DNA of 64,000 nt from Rothia mucilaginosa (GTDB lineage Bacteria > Actinomycetota > Actinomycetes > Actinomycetales > Micrococcaceae). The position numbers and the translations under genes were made by a program. Below, piece after piece: positions 47,938-58,073 of this stretch (positions are counted from its first letter, which is position 1; every line of letters begins with the position of its first letter). The notes below the pieces were generated by a model. The model had not been told where the DNA came from. It did no database searches and saw nothing but the letters and a program-made list of their open reading frames with translations. The stretch lies in the NCBI RefSeq assembly GCF_001061665.1, contig NZ_JVSP01000004.1:22607-86606 (forward strand), read 5' to 3'.

Positions 47938-48888
47938 CTAACCGTAGTAGTCGCGAATCGTAACAGTCGTGAGCCCCATACGGTCCATCAGGCCCCTAAT
48001 CTCATCCATCACCGAAATCACCCCGGGGTAATTCAGATGACCAATAATGATGCGCTGCGCATTCACGTACTCCTTCGCAAAACGAAGCACCTCCTGCGAG
48101 GGAATATTCGAAGAATCAGCCAAGGAGCCATACCACAGCACCGGGCGCGTGAAACCGCACGAGGCTGCAGCCGCCAGCACGCGCGCATCATAATACCCGT
48201 ACGGGGGGCGGAAATACGGCTTCGACGACACCCCAAAAAGCCGCTGAATCTCCTCATCATTGCGCGTCAGCTCCCGAACGATCTGCTCATCGCTGAGTTT
48301 GGTCAGCGCGGCGTGACTATACGTGTGGTTCGCAATCTGCAGCTGACCGCTCTTCACTAGCGGAAGCAACAGGTCACGATGCTGCTCAAAAGAGGGGTAC
48401 TGACCGTTGATAAAGAAGGTGAGGCGCGTGCCGGTGCGGCGAGCAAACTCGGCGTACGCGCGCACCACATCAGGGTTGGCGCCGTCATCAACCGTCCAGG
48501 CGACGTACTTGCCCTCACCAACAAGCCCCGTCTGCGGCCCATCCCAGGGGCGAGGCGTCGGGGCTAGGTTACCGGGAGTCTGCGTGCTACCAGAACTCGG
48601 CGCGGCGGAAGGAGTAGCGCTCTCGGAACCACTCGGCGCGGCGGAGGAGGTGACAGCAGGGCTACCGGATGCGGAGGGACTCTCCGACGGGCTCGCGGTG
48701 GGTTGTCCCGTTGCGTTGCTTGCCTCGGCCTTAGCGGAGCAGGAGGTGAGAGCAAGACCCAGAGAGCCCAAGCCCAGAGCGCCCAAGCTGAGGAGTACGC
48801 CGCGGCGGGAGGCCACGGAATGATAAATCATGGTGTTTCTATGATCCCGATGCGCCTCGAACGACATCAGGTTTTGAGCGGTGTTCAT
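47938..48888 (-). CDS. Polysaccharide deacetylase lipoprotein (paralogue)
   Basis: 316 residues from the ATG at 48888. Signal with twin Arg (ASRRGVLLSLGALGLGSLGLALTSC) and lipobox LTSC. Ser/Pro/Ala linker to ~110, then the NodB domain: VAWTVDDGANPDV, LTFFINGQYPSF, IANHTYSHAALTKL, KPYFRPPYGYYDARV. The order and sequence match the protein at 44872–45987, but the C-terminal Pro-rich tail is absent, so it ends at VTIRDYYG. A possible internal start at MIYHSVASRR (48831) would give a more normal signal peptide. Confidence 0.87.
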   Translation of the reverse strand: MNTAQNLMSFEAHRDHRNTMIYHSVASRRGVLLSLGALGLGSLGLALTSCSAKAEASNATGQPTASPSESPSASGSPAVTSSAAPSGSESATPSAAPSSGSTQTPGNLAPTPRPWDGPQTGLVGEGKYVAWTVDDGANPDVVRAYAEFARRTGTRLTFFINGQYPSFEQHRDLLLPLVKSGQLQIANHTYSHAALTKLSDEQIVRELTRNDEEIQRLFGVSSKPYFRPPYGYYDARVLAAAASCGFTRPVLWYGSLADSSNIPSQEVLRFAKEYVNAQRIIIGHLNYPGVISVMDEIRGLMDRMGLTTVTIRDYYG

Positions 48889-49016
48889 ACTCTCAGTGTA
48901 AAATAGCAACCCTTCCGAGCATCTAACAAGTCAAAAGATTACGTCAAAACACTTCAGTGAAGAAACCACCCATATCTCATACATCAACTTTTTCCTGAAG
49001 CCCCCACTCCACCACA

Positions 49017-49049
49017 AAGCCCCCTATACGCCTCAGCGCAAGGGGGCTT
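49017..49049 (-). terminator. Terminator after the 90-residue gene
   Basis: AAGCCCCCT / AGGGGGCTT, 9-bp stem with a 15-base loop. Confidence 0.7.
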
Positions 49050-49098
49050 CACAACACAACCCAGGTGACCGCGGCACAGCACACAGGCCACGCGACAG

Positions 49099-49371
49099 CT
49101 AGCGCGGCTGGTAGGTGAGGCCGCGCTCCGCACGCGCGCGGCGTGTCTCGGCATCCCGAAGAACCGGCACCATAAGACGCACCAGCTGCTTAATCCCACG
49201 CATCACCAGCTCAATCCACAGCGCCGCAGACAGCACACCCGCCGCGCGCGGGTGACGGCGACGCACCCACCTCAGCGACAGCAACGAAAACACGAAATAC
49301 GCCGGGTACAGGAGAGCCTCGCGAAAACGGTGAGCCTGCCGAACAACGGGATTCTGAGAAAGCTTCTTCAT
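49099..49371 (-). CDS. Small basic protein with hydrophobic segments
   Basis: 90 residues, MKKLSQNPVVRQAHRFREALLYPAYF… with hydrophobic stretches at about 19–33 and 44–58 separated by RWVRRRHPR, and an Arg-rich C-terminus. Probably membrane-associated. I recognise no family. Ends 50 bases before a terminator; the glutaminase gene lies upstream on the same strand. Confidence 0.5.
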   Translation of the reverse strand: MKKLSQNPVVRQAHRFREALLYPAYFVFSLLSLRWVRRRHPRAAGVLSAALWIELVMRGIKQLVRLMVPVLRDAETRRARAERGLTYQPR

Positions 49372-49418
49372 ACCACCAGTATATCCAGCCGCACGGCACG
49401 GCCACGCCGGAGCACCGA

Positions 49419-50810
49419 CTAGGCCCCGGACTCGCCCTCCAGCTCACCCGAAGGCTTAACCGACGCACCCTCCACGGGTACAGAAGCCGCGGCGCTACCC
49501 GACAGCTCAACCACGGAGTCCTCCCCCACCAACTGCGAGGGAGAGGAACCCTCGGGGCCCGACAGGATCGTCACGTTCATGCGGCACAGCGCATCCGTAT
49601 CGGTAATCGTGTCGTCGTTATCAATCAGGTACACCCGGTAGCCGTCTGCGGTCAGGCGGCGCATCAGCTCCAGGAGCATATTCTGCGCCACCTCATCCAC
49701 CGCGTACACGCGCGTCACGTCCAGGGCGATCTTCGAGCCCTCCATCGGGGCGTCCACAATCTCGCGAATCACGCGCTCCACACCCGCGAAACGAATACGG
49801 CCCTGCAGCTGAATCAGGCGCATGGCCTCGGGGCCGGAACCAATCTGGTAGTCCGCGCGCAAGGCCGAGCGCGCCACCGTCGGCACGTTCATCACGTGCA
49901 TGCCCATGTCTTCAGAGAACTTCTCGAAGAGCTCCACACCGCGCACGCTATTGCCGTGCTTATCCAGGCGCGGGGAGAACGTCGCCACACCCAGCTGACC
50001 CGGAACCGCACCAATGATGCCGCCGCCCACGCCGCTCTTCGCCGGAACGCCCACCTGAGTCGCCCAGTCACCCGCGGAATTGTACATGCCGCACGTGAAC
50101 ATGACGCTCAGCACCTGACGCACCACGCCCTTCGGCACAACCTGCTCCCCCGTCACCGGATGCACACCGTAGTTCGCGAGGGTGGCGGCCATCAGCGCCA
50201 GGTCCTTGACAGTGACCATGAGCGAGCACTGGCGCGTGTACCCCTGCACCGACACCTCCGGGTCACCCGTCAGGATGCCGTGGCCGCGCAGCATGTGCGC
50301 AATCGCGTAGTTGCGGTGCGCGTGCTCTAGCTCGGATTCGTACACGCGCTCATTCACCGACAGGCGGCGGCCCGCAAAGGCCGACAGACCCGAGATGACG
50401 CGCTCCATGCGCTCACCCTGCGTGGCCCCCGGAGGGCCCACCAGCGAATGGGTGGTGATAGCACCGGCGTTAATCATGGGGTTCAGCGGCTTGCCCGAAC
50501 CGTCCTCAAGGGACAGCTCGTTGAAGGGCTCGCCTGAGGGCTCAACGCCGACCTTCGCCAGCACGTCGTCAAAGCCGCGGTCGGCCAGGGCCAGCGCGTA
50601 CACGAAGGGCTTGGAAATCGACTGGATCGTGAACTCCACGTCGCTGTCACCGGCGGCGTACTGCTCGCCGTCCACCATCACGATGGACGCGGCCAGCTTA
50701 TCCGGGTCCACGGCGGCCAGCTCGGGAATGTAGTTCGCCAGCTCCCCGGAGGTATCGGAGACGACCGTCGTCAGGGACTCAGTGAGGTACGTGGCGATGG
50801 GTGAATGCAT
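49419..50810 (-). CDS. glsA: Glutaminase with C-terminal STAS domain
   Basis: 463 residues from the ATG at 50810 with GGAGGAGACC upstream; a longer frame is not needed. The serine-hydrolase-like glutaminase core shows FTIQSISKPFVYALAL (Ser64-x-x-Lys67), NPMINAGAITTHSLV, YNSAGDWATQVGVPAKSGVGGGI and GPGQLGVATFSP-type segments. Residues ~330–430 (GRIRFAGVERVIREIV…LDVTRVYAVDEVAQNML…YRVYLIDND) form a STAS domain as in other actinobacterial glutaminases. Converts glutamine to glutamate and ammonia. The acidic tail is likely disordered. Confidence 0.92.
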   Translation of the reverse strand: MHSPIATYLTESLTTVVSDTSGELANYIPELAAVDPDKLAASIVMVDGEQYAAGDSDVEFTIQSISKPFVYALALADRGFDDVLAKVGVEPSGEPFNELSLEDGSGKPLNPMINAGAITTHSLVGPPGATQGERMERVISGLSAFAGRRLSVNERVYESELEHAHRNYAIAHMLRGHGILTGDPEVSVQGYTRQCSLMVTVKDLALMAATLANYGVHPVTGEQVVPKGVVRQVLSVMFTCGMYNSAGDWATQVGVPAKSGVGGGIIGAVPGQLGVATFSPRLDKHGNSVRGVELFEKFSEDMGMHVMNVPTVARSALRADYQIGSGPEAMRLIQLQGRIRFAGVERVIREIVDAPMEGSKIALDVTRVYAVDEVAQNMLLELMRRLTADGYRVYLIDNDDTITDTDALCRMNVTILSGPEGSSPSQLVGEDSVVELSGSAAASVPVEGASVKPSGELEGESGA

Positions 50811-51014
50811 GGTCTCCTCCGTGATGCTGATTCGGTGTTCGGGGTACGTTCCCGGATGCGCCGGAGAACCCGGGCATACCCCATCTACGAGTGTATCTTT
50901 TGCCGCCAAAAGCTACCAACTACTGCCGAGAATGACGACGGAGTGGACAGCGTGGGCTAACGCGCGGTGCCCGCGCGCACGACCGGGTTCTGGGTGCCGG
51001 GGACGTAAAGCCGG

Positions 51015-51977
51015 CTAGGGGTGGCGGACCGACTGCGGCTCCTGGCCACCCAGCTCGGCGGTCTCCAGCTGGAAGGTCGAGTGCTCCACCGACACCTCAA
51101 AATGGCTCGCCACGCACGAACGGATACGGTCCAGAATCGTCACCGCAGACCCGTCGCGGAAGCACGAATCCGCAACCACCACGTGCGCGGTCACAACCGG
51201 CAGGCCCGTCGCCACCATCGAGGCGTGCACATCGTGCACCTCCACCACACCATCAACACTCAAGATATGCTCACGCATCGCATCCAGGTCCAGGCCGTCC
51301 GGGGTGAACTCCATGAGCACCGCCGTGGTCTGCTTCATCAGGCGCACCGCACGCGGCACAATCAGCGCCGCAATGAACAGACCCGCAAGGGCATCCGCCC
51401 GGTAGAAGCCGGTCAGCCAAATCACGATAGCCGCCACGATCACGCCCAGCGAGCCCAGGGCATCGTTGAGCACCTCCAGGAACGCGGCACGCATATTGAA
51501 GTTCGCGTTTCGGCCAGAGGCCAGCACCGCAATGCCGATAACGTTCGCCACCAGGCCGACCACGCCGAAGACCAGCAGCTCGGCGCCGGGCACCTCCGGC
51601 GGGGCAAACAGGCGATGCACGCCCTCTACCGCCGTGTAGATACCCACGGCCAGTAGCAGCACCGACTGGCCCAGGGCCGCCAGCACCTCAATGCGTCGGA
51701 AGCCCCACGTGTGGCGCGAGGTTGCCGGACGCGTCATGAGCGAAGCCGCGGTGAGCGCCACCAGCAGGCCGGATGCATCCGTAATAGCGTGCGCCGTATC
51801 GGTCAGCAGGGCGAGACTCCCGGTGACCAGAGAGCCAACCGCCTGCGCCAGCACGATGACGAGCGCCAGGGTAAAAGCCACCAGCAGGCGCGGACGCATC
51901 GAGGCGGCCTCCTCCGGGCTGTGCATATGAGAGTGGTCGTGGTGACCGCCGTGGTGAGAGTGTGCGTGCTCTCCCAT
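51015..51977 (-). CDS. CDF family zinc exporter (ZitB-like)
   Basis: 320 residues from the ATG at 51977 (AAGGAG upstream). A His-rich N-terminus (HAHSHHGGHHDHSHMH) precedes six membrane helices; TM2 has LTDTAHAITDAS (H-x3-D zinc site). TM5 has FLEVLNDALGS, where Glu replaces the usual His of H-x3-D. The C-terminal cytoplasmic domain contains VDGVVEVHDVHASMV. It exports Zn2+ (perhaps Cd2+ or other divalent ions) against protons. The SmtB-like regulator at 17695 is a plausible but unproven controller. Confidence 0.9.
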   Translation of the reverse strand: MGEHAHSHHGGHHDHSHMHSPEEAASMRPRLLVAFTLALVIVLAQAVGSLVTGSLALLTDTAHAITDASGLLVALTAASLMTRPATSRHTWGFRRIEVLAALGQSVLLLAVGIYTAVEGVHRLFAPPEVPGAELLVFGVVGLVANVIGIAVLASGRNANFNMRAAFLEVLNDALGSLGVIVAAIVIWLTGFYRADALAGLFIAALIVPRAVRLMKQTTAVLMEFTPDGLDLDAMREHILSVDGVVEVHDVHASMVATGLPVVTAHVVVADSCFRDGSAVTILDRIRSCVASHFEVSVEHSTFQLETAELGGQEPQSVRHP

Positions 51978-52166
51978 TAACCTTCTCCTTGGGGGTTGTG
52001 GCCGACGCAGAATCGCCGGGGCGAGAAGACCGGCACGGGCCGGCGGGCGACGCAACCGAGTGAGGGTTCGTCGACTCCAGGGTGAAACCGCGATACAGAG
52101 TCTAGAGATAGCAAAATCGCCCGACTCTTACGAACCGGACGATTAGCACCTCAAACGAGGTTTCCG

Positions 52167-52239
52167 TGGAGATAAGGGGACTCGAACCCCTGACCCCCTG
52201 CATGCCATGCAGGTGCGCTACCAGCTGCGCCATATCCCC
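52167..52239 (-). tRNA. tRNA-Ala (anticodon GGC)
   Basis: Folds as a cloverleaf: acceptor GGGGATA / TATCTCC, D arm GCGC…, anticodon stem CCTGC / GCAGG with loop ATGGCAT (anticodon GGC), T arm with GGTTCGAGTCC, discriminator A. CCA is not encoded. Confidence 0.95.
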
Positions 52240-52519
52240 ATATTCTGTTATGTTCCTCAACGAGGCAACATGAATATATTACACACACCTCAGAGGGCTA
52301 CGCAAATCGAGAACAGCTCAAATTCAAAAAATTTTCCAAAAACTTTAGGGGCTCCAAGCTACCCCGTCCAAGGGCTACGAAGCACCGCGAATACGGCGAA
52401 GAGGCGGGCACGCGCGCCCCGCATGTGCACCACATGCAGGGCACCGAACCCGCCCCTCACGCAAACGCTACAGAACGCGCACCGCGAAAACGTCGCGCGC
52501 CGAGCGACAGCCCGAAGGC

Positions 52520-52957
52520 CTAAGCCTCGTCCTGCGCCGGGATGATGCGCGCGGCCTCTTCCTCGGACTCAGCCTCGATATCGAAGGGAGCCTCGTTCTC
52601 AACACCCAGCTCGATGCGCGGGGCCTGAGCCCACAGGCGATCCAGGGCGTAGAACTCGCGGTCCTCCTCGTGCTGAACGTGAACCACGATATCGCCGAAG
52701 TCCAGCAGAATCCAACGACCCGAGGAACGACCCTCGCGGCGCACCGGCTTCAGGCCGGCCTGCTCGCGCAGGGCATTCTCCACCTCGTCAGCCACGGCGT
52801 TCACCAGGCGCTCGTTGTGAGCGGAGACCACCAGGAAACCGTCAATCAGGCCCATGGCGTCGGAGGCATCCACAGCGAACAGGTTCGTTCCCTGCTTCTC
52901 CTCCGCCGCACGGGCGGCAATGCGCAGAGCCTCAACCGAGGACTGTGCAGCAGTCAT
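52520..52957 (-). CDS. rsfS: Ribosomal silencing factor RsfS
   Basis: 145 residues. Conserved core: SVEALRIAARAAEEKQG, LFAVDASDAMGLIDGFLVVSAHNERLVNAVADEVE, and GRWILLDFGDIVVHVQHEEDREFYALDRLW. RsfS binds L14 and blocks 30S–50S joining when nutrients are poor. ATG with AAGGAAG upstream. Position after nadD (one membrane protein between) is the usual actinobacterial order. The acidic C-terminal tail is lineage-specific. Confidence 0.96.
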   Translation of the reverse strand: MTAAQSSVEALRIAARAAEEKQGTNLFAVDASDAMGLIDGFLVVSAHNERLVNAVADEVENALREQAGLKPVRREGRSSGRWILLDFGDIVVHVQHEEDREFYALDRLWAQAPRIELGVENEAPFDIEAESEEEAARIIPAQDEA

Positions 52958-53017
52958 ATCTTCCTTTCTTGCCGGTCATTCCCACCGGCAGCACCCCGCG
53001 GGGTGCGTTCTCACGGC

Positions 53018-54118
53018 CTACTTCGGGCCAAAAATCATAATCAAGCCGACAACAACCAGGGCCAGCAACAGAACCATCCACAGCCAGGCCAGGGAGGTCT
53101 TCTGGGCCGGCTTCAGCACCTCGTGCTCCGACTGGTTCTCGGTAACCTTCTCGGCGAAGGACTTATCGGAGTCCTTCTTCTGAGCGCCGCTGTTCTGAGA
53201 TCCACTGTCCGCGCGCTCCACCGATGCCACCGGTGCGCTCTTCGACTCGGCGGACTCCTCTGCGGCGAGCTCGGCCATCGCCACGGAATCCTCGGGATCC
53301 TGGCGGTCCACCATGCGCTGCAGCAGTTCCTCCACCTCGTCCGGGCTCAGGGCCACGGTCGGGTCGCCGTCCACCGAATCCACGGTGTCGCCAGAAACCG
53401 AGCCGTCCAGAACGCTCAGGTCCAGGCCCTGTGCGTTCACGGCGCTCACGCGGGTGGGCAGGTTGGAGGATGCGTCCTCCTTCTGCGCCTCGGCAGCCTC
53501 GGAAGCCTCGGGCTTCTGAGCATCCTTGGGTTCCTGGGCGTCCTTGGGCTCGGGGGATTCCTCGTCCTCAGCCGGCGCGGAGGCGTAGCCGACGACGCTC
53601 TCGTCAACCTTCGGCTCGTCGCGCACGAGGTACTCGTGCATCTTCGGCTCGGGCTCCTCCTCCTTGACCACGGTAATCACCGGAATGGAAGAGGTCAGCG
53701 GGCTATCCACCGCCGAGGGGCTGGTGGCATCTACACGGTTCTTCGCGATCTCGTCGGGACGCAGAACGCGCAGGCTACTGGTCAGAGGGGCCGGCTCGTG
53801 CAGCTTCTCCTCGTCGTTCGCCTCGGTCTCAATCTTGCCCTGGGCCGCCAGCGCCGCGAAACGACGCTGAACCGCCAGAACCTGCGGATCAATCGCGCCG
53901 GTGTTCACCACGGAACCCATATTCTCAACGGGCTTCGGGTTCTCCCCGCGGCGGTGTGCGCGCAGGTACTCGGCGACTTCCTCACGGTAGCGGGCGAGAC
54001 GGCGCGGACCCATCACCTTAGTCGGCGGCGGCACCTCAATGCCGTCTTCGGTCACGTACGTCTCGTAGAGGTACGCTTCGTCCTCGCTATAGGGCTTCGA
54101 ACCCGCAGCTTCACTCAT
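53018..54118 (-). CDS. Tail-anchored acidic protein between nadD and rsfS
   Basis: 366 residues from the ATG at 54118 with GAGGG five bases upstream; the start overlaps the nadD stop by 8 bases. Residues 1–90 are conserved-looking ([51 protein letters not shown]). The middle ~230 residues are acidic and low in complexity, and one C-terminal helix, [22 protein letters not shown], ends the protein, so it is a single-pass tail-anchored protein with the bulk in the cytoplasm. Related proteins occupy this position in other actinobacteria; function is unknown. Confidence 0.75.
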   Translation of the reverse strand: MSEAAGSKPYSEDEAYLYETYVTEDGIEVPPPTKVMGPRRLARYREEVAEYLRAHRRGENPKPVENMGSVVNTGAIDPQVLAVQRRFAALAAQGKIETEANDEEKLHEPAPLTSSLRVLRPDEIAKNRVDATSPSAVDSPLTSSIPVITVVKEEEPEPKMHEYLVRDEPKVDESVVGYASAPAEDEESPEPKDAQEPKDAQKPEASEAAEAQKEDASSNLPTRVSAVNAQGLDLSVLDGSVSGDTVDSVDGDPTVALSPDEVEELLQRMVDRQDPEDSVAMAELAAEESAESKSAPVASVERADSGSQNSGAQKKDSDKSFAEKVTENQSEHEVLKPAQKTSLAWLWMVLLLALVVVGLIMIFGPK

Positions 54119-54860
54119 GTGTTCCCTCATTATTCGTCGATTCGGGTGACTGCTCCGCCTCATCCTTAACTCGAGGCAGGCCGTCACGGTAGGCCGTCAA
54201 AGCGTCCTTCTTATACAGCCCGTACTTCGCAATGTACTGCACCACGCCATCGGGTACCAGGTACCAGATGGGGGCACCCTCAGCCGCGCGGCGGCGAATA
54301 TCGGTCGAAGAAATCGCCATCGCGGGGATCTTCAGCGTCGTAATATGACGCCCCTCCGCAAGGGGAGGATCCAGCGTGTGATCGGGGCGGGTCACGCCCA
54401 CGAACGTCGCGAGGTCCCACAGCTTATGGGCATTGCGCCAGGTCATAATCTGGCTGATTGCATCCGCCCCGGTAATGAAGAACAGGTCAGCATTGGGGCG
54501 CAGGCTGCGCAGCTCGTTAAGCGTATCAAAGGTGTACGTGGCGCCGCCACGGTCAATATCAATACGGCTCACCGTAAAACGCGGGTTCGACGCGGTCGCG
54601 ATCACCGTCATCAGGTAGCGGTGCTCGGCATCGCTCACGTGCCGCTCCCCCACCTTCTGCCAGGGCTGACCGGTCGGAACGAACACGACCTCGTCCAGGT
54701 CGAACACCGCGGCGACCTCACTGGCCGCCACCAGGTGCCCGTGATGAATCGGGTCAAACGTTCCACCCATCACGCCCAAACGCACCCGTCCAGGGATACG
54801 AGGGGGAATCGACTCGGAGCTCGGGGCACCGAAATCAAGCTGAATAGGCTGATCACTCAC
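54111..54860 (-). CDS. nadD: Nicotinate-nucleotide adenylyltransferase
   Basis: 249 residues from the GTG at 54860 (AAGGA nine bases upstream); the open frame extends further but without conserved sequence. Nucleotidyltransferase motif [15 protein letters not shown] (around 30–44) and the C-terminal [47 protein letters not shown] is typical of NadD. It makes deamido-NAD from NaMN and ATP. The following gene overlaps its stop codon. Confidence 0.95.
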   Translation of the reverse strand: MSDQPIQLDFGAPSSESIPPRIPGRVRLGVMGGTFDPIHHGHLVAASEVAAVFDLDEVVFVPTGQPWQKVGERHVSDAEHRYLMTVIATASNPRFTVSRIDIDRGGATYTFDTLNELRSLRPNADLFFITGADAISQIMTWRNAHKLWDLATFVGVTRPDHTLDPPLAEGRHITTLKIPAMAISSTDIRRRAAEGAPIWYLVPDGVVQYIAKYGLYKKDALTAYRDGLPRVKDEAEQSPESTNNEGTHE

Positions 54861-55036
54861 AGAAGCCGTCCTTGCTGGGGACAGAGACCGCACCGGAAAA
54901 CAACGCGCCCACCGGTGAGGATACGGGCAAATACACGGATGCACGCGCGCCACTCGGCGGGCCCACGCGGGACGCCGGATGCACGTGCGTACACCCATCT
55001 ATGCTACCGTCTCGGCGCTAAAAACAACGAAATGAC

Positions 55037-55085
55037 GGGGGTGAGCTAAGCCGCGGGTGGAATACCCGCGACCCGGCTCACCCCC
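55037..55085 (-). terminator. Terminator of obgE
   Basis: GGGGGTGAGC / GCTCACCCCC outer stem with an inner CGCGGGT / ACCCGCG stem, 22 bases after the obgE stop. Confidence 0.85.
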
Positions 55086-55107
55086 GCCGCCACGATGTGG
55101 ACTCTAC

Positions 55108-56715
55108 CTAGTCCTCGGTGCCGGGCATGTCGATATTCTCGTCGACCTTGCCCTCCTTGAGCTTCTTGCGGTACTCCACGGACTCGGTCCAGACACCGGC
55201 CACGCGCTCGGATTCCAGCTCGGCACGAGCCGCAGCCTTCGCATCCATGCGCTCCTTGTACTCCACGCGCTTCTGGGCGCGGGTCGGGCGGATAATCTCC
55301 TCCAGGCGGACGTCGGTACCGCGCGGGGAGGAGAGTAGCTCGGCGCCACCGATCATGGTCGGCTCCCAGTCGAAAATCACCGAGTTGTCGCTCTCACCAA
55401 TCACCACGGCGTCGCCGGCGCGGGCGCCAGCCTTGAACAGCTCGTCCTCAACGCCCAGGCGGGCCAGGCGGTCCGCCAGGTAGCCGACCGCTTCATCGTT
55501 GTTGAAGTCGGTCTGCTGAATCCAGCGCTCGGGCTTCTCGCCAATCACGCGGAACAGCGGCTCCAGGTTGCGTTCCTCGCGACGAATCACGAACTCCTGC
55601 TTCTTCTTGTTGCGGAAGCCCTTCGGACGAATCACGGGGGTTTCGACGGTCACGCGCTCGGCCTCCTTCTCGGCGGCGGCGCGGGCGGCGCGGTCCTCCT
55701 CAACGAGCTTGGCCATCGCGAAGATGAGGGGCTTCAGGCCCTCATGCGAGGCGGTCGAAATCTCGAAGACCTTGAAGCCCATCTCCTCGAACTCGGGGCG
55801 CACGAACTCGGCCAGCTCGCGGGCCTCGGGCACGTCAATCTTGTTCAGCACCACGATCTGCGGACGCTCGTGCAGCGGCACGGTCACACCCGCGGTCGGG
55901 TCGACCTCGTAGTTCTGCAGCTCGCCGCGAATCACCTCGAAGTCGCTGATCGGGTCGCGGCCGGGTTCCAGGGTCGCGCAGTCAATCACGTGCACGAGCG
56001 CCGAGGAGCGCTCCACGTGACGCAGGAAGCGGTGGCCCAGGCCACGGCCCTCCGAGGCACCCTCAATCAGGCCCGGCACATCCGCGACGGTGTAGCGAAC
56101 ATCGCCCGCCTGCACCACACCCAGGTTCGGGATCAGGGTCGTGAACGGGTAATCCGCAATCTTCGGGCGTGCCGCGGAGATAGCGGCAATCAGCGAGGAC
56201 TTACCCGCCGAGGGGTAACCCACCAGGGCCACATCCGCGATGGACTTGAGCTCCAGAACAATGTCAGACTCTTCGCCGGGGGTGCCCAGCAGCGCGAAGC
56301 CGGGGGCCTTACGCTTTGTCGAGGCCAACGCGGCGTTACCCAGGCCGCCCATACCGCCGCGCGCGGCGATGTACTCGTCGCCAACGTGCAACAGGTCGGC
56401 CAGGACATTGCCCTCGCGGTCCTTCACCACGGTGCCCTGCGGCACGGTCAGAATCAGGTCCTCGCCATTAAAGCCGTGGTGCATATCGCCGCGGCCGATG
56501 TCACCGTTCGGGGCGTGCTGGTGCGGGCTGTGGTGGTACTCCAGCAGGGTCGTGGTCTGGTTGTCGACGCGCAGAATCACCGCGCCACCATTACCACCGT
56601 TACCGCCGTTCGGGCCGCCCAGCGGCTTAAACTTTTCGCGTCGCACGGAGACGCAACCGTTGCCTCCGCGACCGCCGGAAACATGCAAGACCACGCGGTC
56701 CACGAATTCCGCCAC
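55108..56715 (-). CDS. obgE: Obg family GTPase
   Basis: 535 residues from the GTG at 56715 (GGAG five bases upstream). Obg fold with glycine-rich loops ([33 protein letters not shown]), G domain with [14 protein letters not shown] (G1), DVPGLIEGA (G3) and NKID (G4), and a C-terminal OCT domain ([36 protein letters not shown]). It binds the 50S subunit and links ribosome assembly to growth and stress. The C-terminal ~60 residues form a charged extension. Confidence 0.97.
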   Translation of the reverse strand: MAEFVDRVVLHVSGGRGGNGCVSVRREKFKPLGGPNGGNGGNGGAVILRVDNQTTTLLEYHHSPHQHAPNGDIGRGDMHHGFNGEDLILTVPQGTVVKDREGNVLADLLHVGDEYIAARGGMGGLGNAALASTKRKAPGFALLGTPGEESDIVLELKSIADVALVGYPSAGKSSLIAAISAARPKIADYPFTTLIPNLGVVQAGDVRYTVADVPGLIEGASEGRGLGHRFLRHVERSSALVHVIDCATLEPGRDPISDFEVIRGELQNYEVDPTAGVTVPLHERPQIVVLNKIDVPEARELAEFVRPEFEEMGFKVFEISTASHEGLKPLIFAMAKLVEEDRAARAAAEKEAERVTVETPVIRPKGFRNKKKQEFVIRREERNLEPLFRVIGEKPERWIQQTDFNNDEAVGYLADRLARLGVEDELFKAGARAGDAVVIGESDNSVIFDWEPTMIGGAELLSSPRGTDVRLEEIIRPTRAQKRVEYKERMDAKAAARAELESERVAGVWTESVEYRKKLKEGKVDENIDMPGTED

Positions 56716-56862
56716 GGGTTCTCCTATCTTGGAAAGTCTTCTCTTCGCCGACGCCTCAACGCCCGGTGGGCGGATGCATCGGCAGGCGTAGCCGGGTTGG
56801 GGCGCGCCTCCTCGCGAGGACCGCACAGCGTGCGGGCTTCTCGCGGAATGGGAGTTATAGCG

Positions 56863-56892
56863 AGAGGGGGTAGACTCGCGCCTACCCCCTCT
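56863..56892 (-). terminator. Terminator of rplU–rpmA
   Basis: AGAGGGGGTAG / CTACCCCCTCT, perfect 11-bp stem with an 8-base loop, 17 bases after the rpmA stop. Confidence 0.88.
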
Positions 56893-56908
56893 GCCCTAGC
56901 GGTGAGTA

Positions 56909-57166
56909 TTACTCAGCTGCAGCCAGGATGTTAACGACCTTGCGGCCCTTGCGGGTACCGAACTCGACGGTGCCTGCTGCCAGAGCGAACAGGGTGTCGT
57001 CGCCACCGCGGCCAACGTTCAGGCCGGGGTGGAAGTGGGTGCCGCGCTGACGAACAATGATCTCGCCTGCGTTGACGGACTGGCCGCCGTAGCGCTTAAC
57101 ACCGAGGTACTGGGGGTTCGAGTCACGGCCGTTACGGGTGGAGCTTGCGCCCTTCTTGTGTGCCAT
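56909..57166 (-). CDS. rpmA: 50S ribosomal protein L27
   Basis: 85 residues: [29 protein letters not shown] then [32 protein letters not shown]. Full length without the cleavable N-terminal extension seen in Firmicutes. It contributes to the peptidyl-transferase centre. In the rplU–rpmA pair. Confidence 0.98.
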   Translation of the reverse strand: MAHKKGASSTRNGRDSNPQYLGVKRYGGQSVNAGEIIVRQRGTHFHPGLNVGRGGDDTLFALAAGTVEFGTRKGRKVVNILAAAE

Positions 57167-57207
57167 TCTGTATTCCTACCTTAGGGTTGAATTCCGGTTC
57201 GCTTCGA

Positions 57208-57519
57208 TTATGCGTTGATAGCGGTAATCTTGACGGTGGTCAGCTCAGCGCGGAAGCCCTGACGCTTCTTGTAACCGGTCTTGTTCTTGTACTTCTGAAT
57301 AACAATCTTCGGACCGCGCAGGTCCTCGACCTTCTCAGCAACAACCTTGGCGGAAGCCAGGGACTTTGCGTCAGCGGTGACCTTGTCACCGTCGACGAGC
57401 AGCAGCACGGGCAGCTCGATGGTGCTGCCGGGCTCGCCTGCAACACGGTCAAGGGTAACGAGGTCGCCGACGGAAACCTTCTCCTGGCGGCCGCCAGCGC
57501 GTACAATCGCGTATGCCAC
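57208..57519 (-). CDS. rplU: 50S ribosomal protein L21
   Basis: 103 residues from the GTG at 57519: [26 protein letters not shown] … [23 protein letters not shown]. An in-frame ATG eight codons upstream would add unconserved residues. L21 binds 23S rRNA. 41 bases separate it from rpmA. Confidence 0.97.
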   Translation of the reverse strand: MAYAIVRAGGRQEKVSVGDLVTLDRVAGEPGSTIELPVLLLVDGDKVTADAKSLASAKVVAEKVEDLRGPKIVIQKYKNKTGYKKRQGFRAELTTVKITAINA

Positions 57520-57997
57520 TATGGGACTCACTTTTCTCGACAACTTGCTTCTTGAATCTCACTCGAATGAGCAGCCTGCGCTTTCATTGCTGTGCGCCCT
57601 CCCCCGCCGGTCGAATAACCGCGAGAAGGAGGAACGGCCCGTGCGTTCCGACGGGATTGCCCGCCGGAGCCAACACGCGAGGCTCATCGGTGGTGTCTCT
57701 CTCCCGCACGTTCCAACCTCGGCCGAGTACTCGACCGTGCCGAAGACGATGCGGGTGGGAGCGGTGTCTCCCGCTGGCCCTGCGTCGATAGGGCTTCACT
57801 GAGATAAACACCAGTCCTTAAGAATACGGCATGAGGGACGGGCCGCGCAATAGAGTCACCTCACCGAAATGTGTGGATGCGGCGTGATGCTCCTCAACCC
57901 CGCCTCCCGGCGCATTCCCCCGGCACATTCTCGGTAGGCTCCCCTCACGCGCTCCCCCGGCGGGCGAACGGCGGGCGCGAAATAACAAAGCTGAAAC
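57520..57997. other. Leader region of rplU and downstream of rne
   Basis: About 480 bases without a gene. The frames here are shadows. Several GC-rich inverted segments (for example near 57600–57790) suggest a structured 5' leader for rplU, possibly for L21 autoregulation, but I could not match a known leader motif. Confidence 0.35.
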
Positions 57998-58046
57998 GAC
58001 GAAGGCCCCGGCGGCATGGACTTCTCCACCCGTCGGGGTCTTCGTC
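57998..58046 (-). terminator. Terminator of rne
   Basis: GACGAAG-CCCCG / CGGGG-CTTCGTC stem with a G·T pair, about 28 bases after the rne stop. Confidence 0.75.
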
Positions 58047-58073
58047 AGTTGGGGCTACGCGTGAGCCGCGGGG

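Noticed and set aside
52167..52239. tRNA-Ala as an integration site
   Set aside because: No partial tRNA 3' end repeat or foreign genes are found beside it.
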